From Plazaster borealis (taxonomy: Eukaryota > Echinodermata > Asteroidea > Forcipulatida > Labidiasteridae), in the NCBI GenBank assembly GCA_021014325.1, contig CM037469.1, positions 18,065,701-18,129,700 of the forward strand: a DNA stretch of 64,000 bases, given 5' to 3'. Under the pieces are notes generated by a model. That model did not search any database, had not been told where the DNA came from, and saw only the letters and a program-made list of their open reading frames with translations. Numbering within the stretch: the stretch's first letter is position 1; the number at the start of each line of letters is the position of its first letter. Below are positions 1-32,520 of this stretch, one piece after another. The position numbers were made by a program, and so were the translations under genes.

Positions 1-181
1 AATTTCATAGAGCTGCTTAAGCAGAAAATATTGCTTAAAAATTTCCTGCTTAGCAGAAATTAGCAGGATACCAGTCACAAATTGTACACATGACATGGTG
101 TTTTGGCTGGTAACCCTGTTCTGGTAAGCATAATTGTACTTGGCTACCTTTTGTGCTTAAGCAACTCTATGAAATTGGGCC
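1..181. mobile_element. MITE family A (TIR with CATAGAGCTGCTTAAGC), cut by window start
   Basis: It starts AATTTCATAGAGCTGCTTAA and ends with the inverted counterpart CTCTATGAAATTGGGC. The middle has the recurring GACACCAGTCAC-type and TTTTGGCTGGTAACC blocks. The left end lies at the window edge. It is a non-coding, non-autonomous DNA-transposon type. Confidence 0.8.
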
Positions 182-714
182 TAGGTGCGATAAAGAGCTA
201 TATACGGGCTGGGGTGGGGTTCAAACCCCAACTTGAAGTCTGTTGCAGGACAAGCTGCAACCAAAGCCTTCACAGCCTCACTGTATTAGTACTAAAAGCC
301 TTGATGAATCAGGTGATAAATAATAACAACTTGAAAAAAGACTACAATGTCACTGTTAATAAAAGCAAATGTTATTGACCATAAAAACAAAAGAGCTTTA
401 CATATTAATCATTTAACAAACAATGGAAGCTCCTTAATAAATCATAATGCATTCTATGTATTGCCACATTGCATTCAAAAGAAAATAAATAGGATTCAAA
501 TCGTTTAATTTTTGTTTAAGAAACTTTACATCAACGGTGGGGCTGAGAAAAGGCCAAGTTCATAAAGTTACATAAATGAAAGTAGAAAAGAAACCCAGAA
601 AATATGGCACAGTAATTTAAAAAATGATTATTGCTTTAAGCTGTGACACTCGATCATTCGCTCATAGATTCACAAATCTAGCCTTGATTCCAAGGTTGTC
701 AAGATCTATCTTGA

Positions 715-906
715 GCCTAATTTCATAGAGCTGCTTAAGCTGACAATTTTGCTTACAAATGTTGTGCTTAGCAAAAATTAGCAGGACACCAATCAGAAAC
801 TGTGCATGTGACATGGCATTTTAGCTGGTAACCATATTCTGGTAAGCATAATTTTGTTGTGCTTAGCTACTTGTTGTGCTTAAGCAGCTCTATGAAATTG
901 GGCCCT
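715..906. mobile_element. MITE family A, full copy
   Basis: The two ends, AATTTCATAGAGCTGCTTAA and CAGCTCTATGAAATTGGGCC, are inverted repeats about 190 bp apart. The same internal blocks are present as in the copy at the window start. Confidence 0.85.
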
Positions 907-924
907 GGTTGCCTGCCAGTCTAA

Positions 925-1133
925 TGCTATCATGAAGCCCCCCTATATTGCAGGCTGGCAAAGTTTACCATTCAAAAGCACAGTGGATGATATTGACTGG
1001 TCAGACAGTAGGAGGGTTGACTGTGTACTGTGTAGATGCATTCACTACATGATATCACATTGCAGACTGGCAAAGTTTACCATTCAAAAGCACAGTGGAT
1101 GATATTGACTGGTCAGACAGTAGGAGGGTTAAC
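925..1133 (+). repeat. Satellite-like repeat (about 111-bp unit), two copies
   Basis: CAG(G/A)CTGGCAAAGTTTACCA occurs at 951 and 1062. Each copy contains CAGTGGATGATATTGACTGG and GACAGTAGGAGGGTT. The same unit occurs at four other loci in this window. Confidence 0.85.
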
Positions 1134-1963
1134 GACCATTTCAACATCATCACAATCAACCTACAAACAACTTACATCAAATCGATATAATTATTTAAGT
1201 ACACCAGATAAATTAACACTATATCGTTATATTCAAATAAAAACTATTTCCCATCATCATAATTAAGTACTTTCAGTCATTATCTTCAACCTCTATTCTG
1301 CAAACATTATTACAAGTTTTAAATCAAAGCTAGTACATTTCAGTTCGATCAAGTACATCAACTTACAACTAATTAAATTGTTCTACAAAATATTGTTCAG
1401 ATTTTGTATTTTTAAAGAAATGGAGATGAAACTCCTTGATCCTCGGAGCGAAGACTTATAGAGTTAAGTTGTGACAGCCATTTATGACTATATTTTAAAT
1501 CTTGAATGCCCTACGAAAAATAAATTGCACACTCGTCTCCAATCAACAAGATAATTTTCAAAATTTCAAGATTATGTCTTGATTACTTTACAAGTAAATT
1601 TCCCTGAAACGAAAAGAAAAAATATTTAGTCGGCAAAAACGTATTTAAACTTGAAAACAAATCATAATCCCTCCTACCCCCCGTAACAGTTTCAAGTGAG
1701 TTGACCAATGATTTGAAACCGTTCAACTGCATGGGTTGTGAATGGTGGCACAACTTTGCATAGGACTAATTTGAGTGGTGTACCGTAATTTCCTGCGTAC
1801 AAGACGCCGCTTCTCTGACTTTCAAAGGTCTACAAAAATCACTGCGTCTTATCTAATGGGCTTCTATACAATGTTCAATTGTAAGGGTCCCTATGCTGGG
1901 TATACAGACAGACACTTTCCCAAAAGTCAACCAGTTGTTGAAGCTTGGTACTACCGAGTTCAA
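1134..1963. other. AT-rich 3' flank of PEX1
   Basis: Apart from the probable 3' UTR of PEX1 next to 1964, I see no gene, RNA or clear repeat here. It is AT-rich with several homopolymer stretches. Confidence 0.5.
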
Positions 1964-24398
<22,435 letters not shown>

Positions 24399-24509
24399 GA
24401 TGCTGATGGCTCTCTAGGAGCACATGAAGGAAATCACATTTCCGTTTCATACATCAATTGATGGCTGAAGAAAAACAATCAGATAATTATGAGGAAATTA
24501 GGCAACTTA
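24399..24509 (-). promoter_or_regulatory. Space between the PEX1 start codon and a MITE, probable 5' UTR/promoter
   Basis: Only about 110 bp separate the PEX1 ATG from a family B MITE. I see no TATA box. The promoter or 5' UTR must use this stretch, the MITE or sequence beyond it. An unseen non-coding first exon is possible. Confidence 0.3.
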
Positions 24510-24875
24510 ATGTATCGTACACGTTTGGTAACGACTCAAAACAAATATTAGCATAAAAACTTACTTGGTAACAAGCAACGGAGAGCTGTTGATAGTATAA
24601 AACATTGTAGGAAAAGACTCCCTCTGAAGTAACGTAGTTTCTGAGAAAGAGGTAATTTCTCACTAAAATAATAAAAACTTCTTGCAAGAAGTTTATATTC
24701 CTATCTGAAAGCACACAACAAGGGTGTTTTTTCTTTCATCATTTTCTTGCAACTTCGATGACCAATTGAGCCCAAATTTTCACAGGCTTGTTATTTTATG
24801 CATATAATGTTGGGATTTACCAAGTGAGAGAACACTGGTCTTTGACAATTTCCAATTGGTTCAGTGCCTTTAAGG
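24510..24875. mobile_element. MITE family B next to PEX1 exon 1
   Basis: ACACGTTTGGTAACGACTC at the left and TTTGACAATTTCCAATTGG with GTGCCTTTAA at the right are the ends. It has the inner TTCTTGCAAGAAG hairpin and the GTTGATAGTATAAAACATTG block. Confidence 0.85.
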
Positions 24876-24892
24876 TTACATACAGTACACCA

Positions 24893-24975
24893 GGCCTGGA
24901 ATTACACGAAGGCCGCTGAGGCCATGGCCTCTGTTGCCCCTGGTCTTGGCCTTGGTGCCCCTTCAACAATTTACA
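24893..24975. repeat. Fragment related to the 47.8-48.8 kb tandem repeat
   Basis: GAGGCCATGGCCTCTGTTGC, CCCTGGTCTTGGCCTTGG and TGCCCCTT are the inverse of the GGCAATGACCAGGGGCAAC-type unit found in UXS1 intron 9. Confidence 0.5.
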
Positions 24976-25472
24976 ATAGACTTTATGATTTTCCAGTGAA
25001 AGTGCCCTTGCAAAATAAAAATGCCGTTGCCCTCTCAAAGATGAAATTCAAGTCTGATACGCATACTCATATTTAAAAAAAGAAAAGAACAAGAAACCCA
25101 GGGGCTTTTGATAAGAACCTTTGTTGTCTTTCCTTTGTCAGGTCGGGGATCTATTGTGACAACGATGTTCTCAGAGGAAAATGATAAAAAGCTTACTCCA
25201 GAAGCTCTGAAAAGTTCTGAAAAATAATACCAAGCAGAGGCTCGGAAATATTTTTGAATACCCATGTGAAGTGGTCAAGAAAGACATTCGTCAGTCATAA
25301 ACTGCTTCATCCTCCAGATGGGATGTATAAGAACTGCGTATTAATTACACTGTTACATACTTCAAAGAAAAGTAATTTTCATGTCCCTTGGGTATATTTT
25401 GCTTTGATCACAAGAAGAAATTTTAGTCTACTTAAATTTGCCCCTTGACCATGTTGAACAAGATGGCGCTTA

Positions 25473-25814
25473 AAGGTATCGTACATGTTTGGTAATGACT
25501 CAAAACAAATATTAGCATAAAAACTTACTTGGTAACAAGCAACAGAGAGCTGTTTATAGTATAAAAAATTGTAGGAAACGACTCCCTCTGAATTAACGTA
25601 GTTTTTGAGAAAGAGGTAATTTCTCACTAAAATAAAAACTTCTTGCAAAAGTTTTTATTCCTATCTTAAAGCACAAAAATTTGGGTGTTTTTTCTTTCAT
25701 CATTTTAATTGAGCCCAAATTTTCACAGGCTTGTTATTTTATGCATATGTTGGGATACACCAAGTGAGAACACTGGTCTTTGACAATTTCCAAACGTGTT
25801 CAGTGCCTTTAATA
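25473..25814. mobile_element. MITE family B, another copy in the same orientation
   Basis: It starts GGTATCGTACATGTTTGGTA and ends CAAACGTGTTCAGTGCCTTT. It is nearly collinear with the copy at 24510, about 960 bp away. Confidence 0.85.
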
Positions 25815-28200
25815 AATGTGATTTAGAAAGTGTTTACTCCATTCTTAGGTACAGTCAAATGTGTCGATTCTGTATGCTGTTGGAGGAAGTCTAGGCCAGC
25901 GTGTTGTACTTTGCAGCCCCACCTACTTTAAGGACCAAGGTGGTGAATCATTGGGCACCATACAGTGGGCATGATGATGGTGGAGATTGGGGTAGTGTAA
26001 CCATTTGTAACTGTAAGATTAAGAAGAGCGTATCCCTGTTTGGCACAGTCTGCTAGTATAGTGGGGCTAGGGACAAGGATACAAAAAGGATTGGCACTAG
26101 TATTTAAGGGGCTAGTCATACATGCATGCCACAATCTGACAATTGGACCAACCAACCAATGGATAAAAATTCAGGAAAATTTCTGTGAACGATCATTCAA
26201 TCATCATCATCATCATCCTCCTATAGTATACTGTGCAGAAACCTCCTCGGTCGGAGTATACTCGCACTCGCACATTGGATGAAGTGCAAACAAGCAGCTG
26301 CAGACAAACTCAGGGCATAGAAAAACAGATATGAAGTAAAAGCAGATACTTATTTAGCATTGTGTGGGGATGGGTGATTAGCTGAAGCTGACACCGATTA
26401 GAGACTAGTCTGTTCTTGAAGACATTTTTTAGGGTCGGTGACTCATCTTGCTTGCTTGGGCAGTGAATTCCACAGCCCAGCACAGCACAGGCCACAGCAC
26501 AGGCCACCACTTTTTTTTAAATAGTATCTTATTTATTTAAAAGAGTGACATATTGATTGTCCATAATGTTCAAACATTGTTTTAAAGTGCATTTAAAATT
26601 TGTTGTCGGCAGTTGTCGTCAGGCATCGTCGGTTGGTTTTTTTTTGTCTGCTTTTACTATAGCCTATAGTATACAGTGCGACCGGTCATGACAGAACTAT
26701 GTCCGGAAATTGGACACAGGTAAATTGAGTGTCATTAATTGATTTAATAATGTATGTGGCCCTATGAAATTGGCACGTATGATTCAAAACATGAACTTAC
26801 CCATTTTATATGTCCAGACGACTCGTCCATGGTTTGACAAAAATATCATTCTTTCTTTTCGGATCGGCTTCGAAGTCAGTCCATCAGAAAACGTATCCGA
26901 TAAAGGCTGCTCGTACGTTTTAGGGCAACGACCGTACGGCGGCCGGGCGGTTTGGTTGGTTGGGGGGGGGGGGGGTGTAAAAGTAGTAAACAGCAAAAGA
27001 GCGCTGAAAATGGGCTTGATGTAAACGGAAACAATATAAGGCCAGAAGTGCCCCCTTGAAGAAGAAAAAATTGTGCACCACCTTAATTGTGCCCCCTAAA
27101 CATTTGGTGCTCGATATGTGGGGTGCATGTTGATTACCACCCCCCCCCCCGAATTCGCTCATTATAATTCACACCAAATTGTTACGGTTCTTAAATTTAT
27201 ATAAAAACAATAACAACTATGTTTTACTTATAATTTGAATTGCTATAATAAATTGCTTCGTTTGGAAACAAAAGAGTTATTTTCACAATTCATGGCATCG
27301 ATTAGTTGTATGCTTTGATCAAATGAAAGAATAATAATAATAATAATAGTTACGATAATAATAATAAAATTAATCTTGATTCGAACACTCTTTAAGTATC
27401 TTTCCAACCATTAATTTCAGAACAAACATATAGCACAAAGCACTCATGATCCGAAGGCAACGTGCCCCTTTAAATGTATGGTCCCTTTGGCTCCGCACAA
27501 ATCACAGGTGTTATCGTAAGTTGCATACTTTGCTTATAGCTATGCTTTATAGATATGGTTGGTTCTTATTTACTTATGGAATGTAGTTGTGTCCTTCAGA
27601 AAGATACTTGACCATAACTTTGATTGTTCCGCAAATCCTGTAAAACCAAGAACACATTGCCAGTCGTGGAAGGTAGGGTACGAGTTTACAAGAGCACAGT
27701 TTTAATCCCCGGCCCAGAAAACAGATTCACCACCTCGTTCCCTCCATCAACATTTGGTGCTCGATATTGCGGGGCACTCTAGTGTATACCCCCACTCCAA
27801 CCGACTATGGTGTCTTCATTGTGTGCTTGGAACCATTTTCGATTCTTCGAATGATTTTACGGTGGGGGTGGCCTACTTGAATTCGTGCGAGAGGATGTGT
27901 CGGCAATATTTAAAATTGTTGGAGAGGAGATAAAACTCAGCCTGCACAAATTCGCCGTATTTTTGACCGCGTGAGGGCGTTTGTGGACCAATTTGTACGT
28001 GAAGAAAAACAAGTAAACAAACGGGGGGTTTTCATTTTTGTTATCATTATGTTTATGTATTTCGTCAATGATGCAAGAAAACTACATACAGGCAATTAAA
28101 ATAAGATGAAACTGTATCTGTGATGCAAGACATTCCCTGAAGAAAGCGCCCTCATGCGGTCAAAAATATGGTCAATTCTGCCTCTACTCATGTAACCACC
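25815..28200. other. Intergenic region, few recognisable elements
   Basis: It holds an ATA microsatellite at about 27331-27370, a poly-G at about 26960-26974 and a poly-C at about 27139-27150. A CGAAGGCAACGTGCCCCTTT element end lies near 27460. I see no supported gene. Confidence 0.5.
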
Positions 28201-28265
28201 TTGATGAATGTCAACCAAGTAATAAATCACAAGGGAAAGTTACAGTTTCCTTTTACATCGTGAAC

Positions 28266-28330
28266 AAACACGGTCGGCCATTTTGTGGAGTCAACTTTTT
28301 GACTCCACAAAATGGCCGACCTTGTTAGTT
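28266..28330. repeat. Near-perfect hairpin with GGCCATTTTGTGGAGTCAA arms
   Basis: GGTCGGCCATTTTGTGGAGT and its inverse ACTCCACAAAATGGCCGACC are separated by only about ten bases. It forms the centre of a larger MITE that ends AGGCAACGTGTCCCTTTAA near 28490. Confidence 0.85.
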
Positions 28331-28568
28331 CGCAAAGTAAAAGGAAAACCACGCAATTTTGAGACATATTTGTGTGGATCATTGTATGCTACTTTTAAAA
28401 CATCTTTCTAACTATGCATTTTATAACAAACGGTTATACAAACGCTTTTTTTAGACCAACTCGTCCGATCCAAGGCAACGTGTCCCTTTAATTTGAACGG
28501 ATCCACTAACAAGCTTGGATACATTATACAAATATTGGATACGGGTGCATTATTATGGAATAACCAGG

Positions 28569-28766
28569 ACCTAGTTTCATAAAGCTTTTTAGCAAAATAT
28601 ATTGCTTAGAAAATATCTTGGCTTTTTAGAAAAACGTGAGTGGGGCACCAGTCGCAACAATGTAAACTTCATGGAATGGTGGATGGTAACCCATTTCTGC
28701 TAAGCAATGTTTTTCTGTGCTTAGCAAGTTTTTGTGCTTACAGGCTTTATGAAATTTGGCCCAGGT
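28569..28766. mobile_element. MITE family A, diverged copy
   Basis: TAGTTTCATAAAGC and GGCTTTATGAAATTTGGCCC are the inverted ends, with GCACCAGTCGCAACAATG inside. Confidence 0.7.
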
Positions 28767-28774
28767 GAAATCTG

Positions 28775-29060
28775 AGCCCAAATTCAAAGAGCTGCTTAAC
28801 TGCCGATCTTGTGCTTGCTGCGAAAGTTTCCATTTCATAGCGCTGCCAACAGTAAGCACACGAAAAGGCATGCTAACCTTCCGGTGCTTATTGTATGAAA
28901 ATGAAAAGCGTAACAATGCAAATCCAATGTGAACGCGCAAGCTGGCTGCCTAATTTTCTTGCTAACCTGTGAAATACGCTTACGCTTAAGCAAATTTTTC
29001 AGCTATAGTTAGCACAAAAATGTGCTTACAGTTAAGCAACGCAATGAAAGTGGCCCCTGG
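28775..29060. mobile_element. MITE family A', longer variant
   Basis: GAGCCCAAATTCAAAGAGC and CAACGCAATGAAAGTGGCCC are the ends. The inside has ATTTCATAGCGCTGCCAAC and CTAATTTTCTTGCTAACC, as in the element at 53235. It has no insertion and is the empty-site reference for 53394-53575. Confidence 0.7.
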
Positions 29061-29639
29061 AATGTTCAATTTCACGGCGGGAGTAAAGTCGAATGAAACT
29101 GAAAAGCTGAAGCCTGAATTTGTTGAGTGATCATGATTCTGCGACAATACGAACTAAATGCATTTATTTATAAAATTATAACTCACACATAGATCCTTGT
29201 CATTTGAGATTTTTTTTCATAATAAACAAAATAAAATATACAAACAACCGTAACCTGTCCCCGCGAAACAATGTCGCCTAGGCCTAGTGTATAAAACTTT
29301 GGAGTGTCGCGTCAGTATACATGACAAAATAAAGGGAGAAACGTGACATGTGTTCCACTAATCAACTGACAAGGATGTGTGTGCGGTGTGTGATTTAAAA
29401 CATTAGTCAAATTACAAGAACTTATCAGGGAAACAAACTAAAGAGTAAACATATCCAGACTCTACACTGAATCCCGGTGGTTCATACTCCACGCAAAAGC
29501 GGTGAGAAGCGATGTTTTCTAATTGTGACGCAAGAAAATTCGCTTCTCTTTCGCCTGAAGCATGAACCGTGCGTTGTCCCGGGTACCCGACCAATTGATC
29601 CCGTGTACATCAACAACGTCACTAGTGGCTACCTGCCAC

Positions 29640-29775
29640 GCTCGCTATTTTGGGAGTCAAATTGCATGTTATTTTTATCGTAAAATGTCTACACGTTATA
29701 TCGCCTTAAATTCACACAACACTGCCCAGGAACATTGACTCCCAAACTGGCTTAACTTAGATTATTATGATGGTG
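29640..29775. mobile_element. GACTCC-type MITE fragment
   Basis: CGCTATTTTGGGAGTCAAAT and ACATTGACTCCCAAACTGG are the inverted pair. It ends in TATGATGGTGACGTCA, the inverse of the end at 6278. Confidence 0.65.
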
Positions 29776-30315
29776 ACGTCAAACAATTTTGTTTAATAAA
29801 TTTGATGCATTGTCGTAGAACGTATAATTATTTTAAAGAGGAATAGAAATGTCAAATTCAATGTTCTCATTTTCGGATAGACAGAGCATGTGAGCAAAAT
29901 TTCGTCATTTGACGTCATTGGGTTTTAACAACTAATGGTTCTTTCATTCAAATGAGGAATATTTCGTCAGTCAAAATGTTAGGAATTACCCGAAACATCC
30001 CCGAACAAAAATGTCCAGACCTGTTTTTCTCCTCGTGACAAATTTTGCATAGGAAGGTTATTTCATACAATGGGAATTTACACCATTTTAACGTGAGGTC
30101 AAAGACTCGTAATTTTTCCCCACTCACATGAGGGCAAAATTAAATTTGACATTTTCCCTCTCTCTTCAAAAAATCACGAGGTGAAAACTGGGCTATTTCA
30201 TTTTACGAGGCGAAGCCGAGTAGAATAAACAACAGATTTATAGTGAGAAAGGCGTGCATTGATGCATTGTACCCCACTCTGAGTATCCCACTTCTGACAC
30301 CAAGAACAAATAATG

Positions 30316-30935
30316 TTTAAATGCACTGTACACGTTTGGTAATTACTCAAAATATAACTGACTTGGTAACGAGCAACAGAGAGCTGTTGATAGTATAAAA
30401 CATTGTGAGAAACGTAGTTTTTGAGAAAGATAATTTCTCACTTAAATAATAAAAACTTCTTGCAAGAATATGGAAAGGTTTGCGGTGACACCATGTACAT
30501 GTAATAATCTCTCTATGTGAGTTGGGGTGGTTCTGAAAAGAACCGTTGGTTTCAACTCGACGTTTCGACCAGAAGACGATCAGAGCATACTGATCGAAAC
30601 GTCGAGTTGAAACCAACGGTTCTTTTCAGAACCACCCCCAACTCACATAGAGAGATTATTACATGTACATGGTGTCACCGCAAACCTTTCCATATCGTAT
30701 TCCCACCATGCAAAGTTTCAAATCTTACTTATATTCTTGCAAGAAGTTTTTATTCCTATCTGAAAGCACACAAATTTGTACAACAAGGGTGTTTTTTCTT
30801 TCATCATTTTCTTGCAACTTCGATGACCGTGTGAGCCCAAATTTTCACAGGCTTGTTATTTTATGCATATGTTGGGATACACCAAGTGAGATCACTGGTC
30901 TTTGACAATTACCAAACGTGTACGATGCCTTTAAC
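30316..30935. mobile_element. MITE family B interrupted by a long hairpin element
   Basis: ACTGTACACGTTTGGTAATT and TACCAAACGTGTACGATGCC are the outer ends. The family B interior is split at the TTCTTGCAAGAA block by the insertion at 30465-30712. Confidence 0.85.
30465..30712. mobile_element. Nested near-perfect palindromic element
   Basis: The left arm starts GGAAAGGTTTGCGGTGACAC and the right arm ends GTGTCACCGCAAACCTTTCC. The arms of about 110 bp remain almost identical up to a centre near 30588 and include GGTTTCAACTCGACGTTTCG. It has no coding capacity beyond chance frames. It is clearly younger than its MITE host. Confidence 0.9.
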
Positions 30936-30939
30936 TCAC

Positions 30940-31770
30940 AACTAGTAAATGAATGACTACAAACTACAGCTAACCATTATCCGCTTAGAACAATTCGTTA
31001 AACTATATAACTATACAACCGGAACAAACAATCAGTTCTAAATGAATATTAAGTAATAAAACAAAATTAAAGAAGTTAATATAGTCAGTCTCGATATAGA
31101 ACAATTCTTGGTATTGTAATAATAATAAACATTGAAAAGAGTATCCCACTTCTGACACCAAGACAATCTGTTTAACGCACAACTATAGTTAATGAATTAC
31201 TACAAACTACAGTATCCTCCAAACAAATAAAGAATCAAATCAAATAAAACTAATAATGTAATCTGAAAAGAGACTCGTCACACGATCTTAATGGCCACTC
31301 CCGTGAAATATGTGAATTGCAAATCGCGCGTGCGCACTAACACTACTGTTTGTCAAAAATGAGGGAACATTGCGCCTTTTTGTATGGGGCTGATGGTGGC
31401 GTCTGGCGTGACGCATACGCGTTTGTGCGTCTGCCTATGTACACAGCTCTACGGCATTTGCCATCCAACAGTGTCTGTACACATGCGTACATGTAATTAA
31501 CATACTTTCATTGGACGGGCCAATTGAAAAAGCTCTTGAGGACGTGCGCTTTTCGTAAGAACAAAAAAGTTAAGTTAATACAATTGTAAAATTACGTGGA
31601 CTACATATTCAAACTATCAAAAAAAAATTGTAAGTTTTTTGAAAAAAATGAAAAAAATAAAAGAATCAAATTAAATAACCAAATAATTGTACATAATTCT
31701 ATCGTCATGAAAACAAATTGGAAAATAGCACACATTACAAAAAATAGAAATCTTGACATTTGAAAACACG
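30940..31770. other. AT-rich intergenic stretch
   Basis: I see only a short direct repeat: TCCCACTTCTGACACCAAGA occurs near 30287 and 31144, and AACTACAG-type text follows each. No gene is supported. Confidence 0.4.
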
Positions 31771-31964
31771 TGCAACTAGAGCTGCTTAAGCAGAGAATAA
31801 TTATTGCTTAACATTTTCCTGTTGAGCATAGATGAGAAGGGATACCAGTTACAAAATGGTGCTTGAAAATGGTATTTTGAGTGGTAACCTTATTGTGCTA
31901 AGCATAATTGTCTTGTGCTTCGCTCCTTTTTGTGCTTAAGCTCTAGGAAATTGGGCCCTGGTAC
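31770..31964. mobile_element. MITE family A, full but worn copy
   Basis: CTAGAGCTGCTTAAGCAGAG and AAGCTCTAGGAAATTGGGCC are the ends, with GATACCAGTTACAAAATGG inside. Confidence 0.75.
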
Positions 31965-32305
31965 ATTTGTAGTATAAAAGAATTGTTCATTGACCATAGA
32001 TAACACCAGCTCTGACGTAGGTGGCAGCAGACATACCGGATAATTAATCCTCATTGATTTAGTAGTTCAGAGCATGCGCGTCGATGCATCGTGTGCCCGG
32101 TGAAAGTTCGCCTAAGAAATTTATGCCCAAAATTTTGTATAAAGAAAAACTAAGTGCAAGAACGCTCAATCTTGTTCTTGTTTTGTGTGTGTATACCATT
32201 CATAAGGCATTGCAGGAAATAAAAATTCGGCATGGGAATGGAAAAACATGCCTTTGGAGTAATTCTAGCAACACATACTGCAGCCATGCCCTGCTTTTTC
32301 ACATT

Positions 32306-32311
32306 TTTATT
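32306..32311 (-). terminator. Candidate polyadenylation hexamer of the piggyBac ORF
   Basis: AATAAA on the minus strand, about 210 bp past the stop codon. The base composition makes chance occurrence likely. Confidence 0.25.
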
Positions 32312-32520
32312 TATGTACACATATTATTGCTTGCTGCCTTCATCTGGGGCACAAAGCAACTTTGTACCCGGTAAAAGGTGGTGCAGCTATCCGACCTTCT
32401 TCCGGGCACACGGCCATTATTTTTCGAAAACAATGGATTTATCGGTATGTCTGCTGCCCCCTATAGCGTCTCTGAAGTCATTCATTTTTGTCCACATCCC
32501 AAGTGATCAGAAAACAAGTG

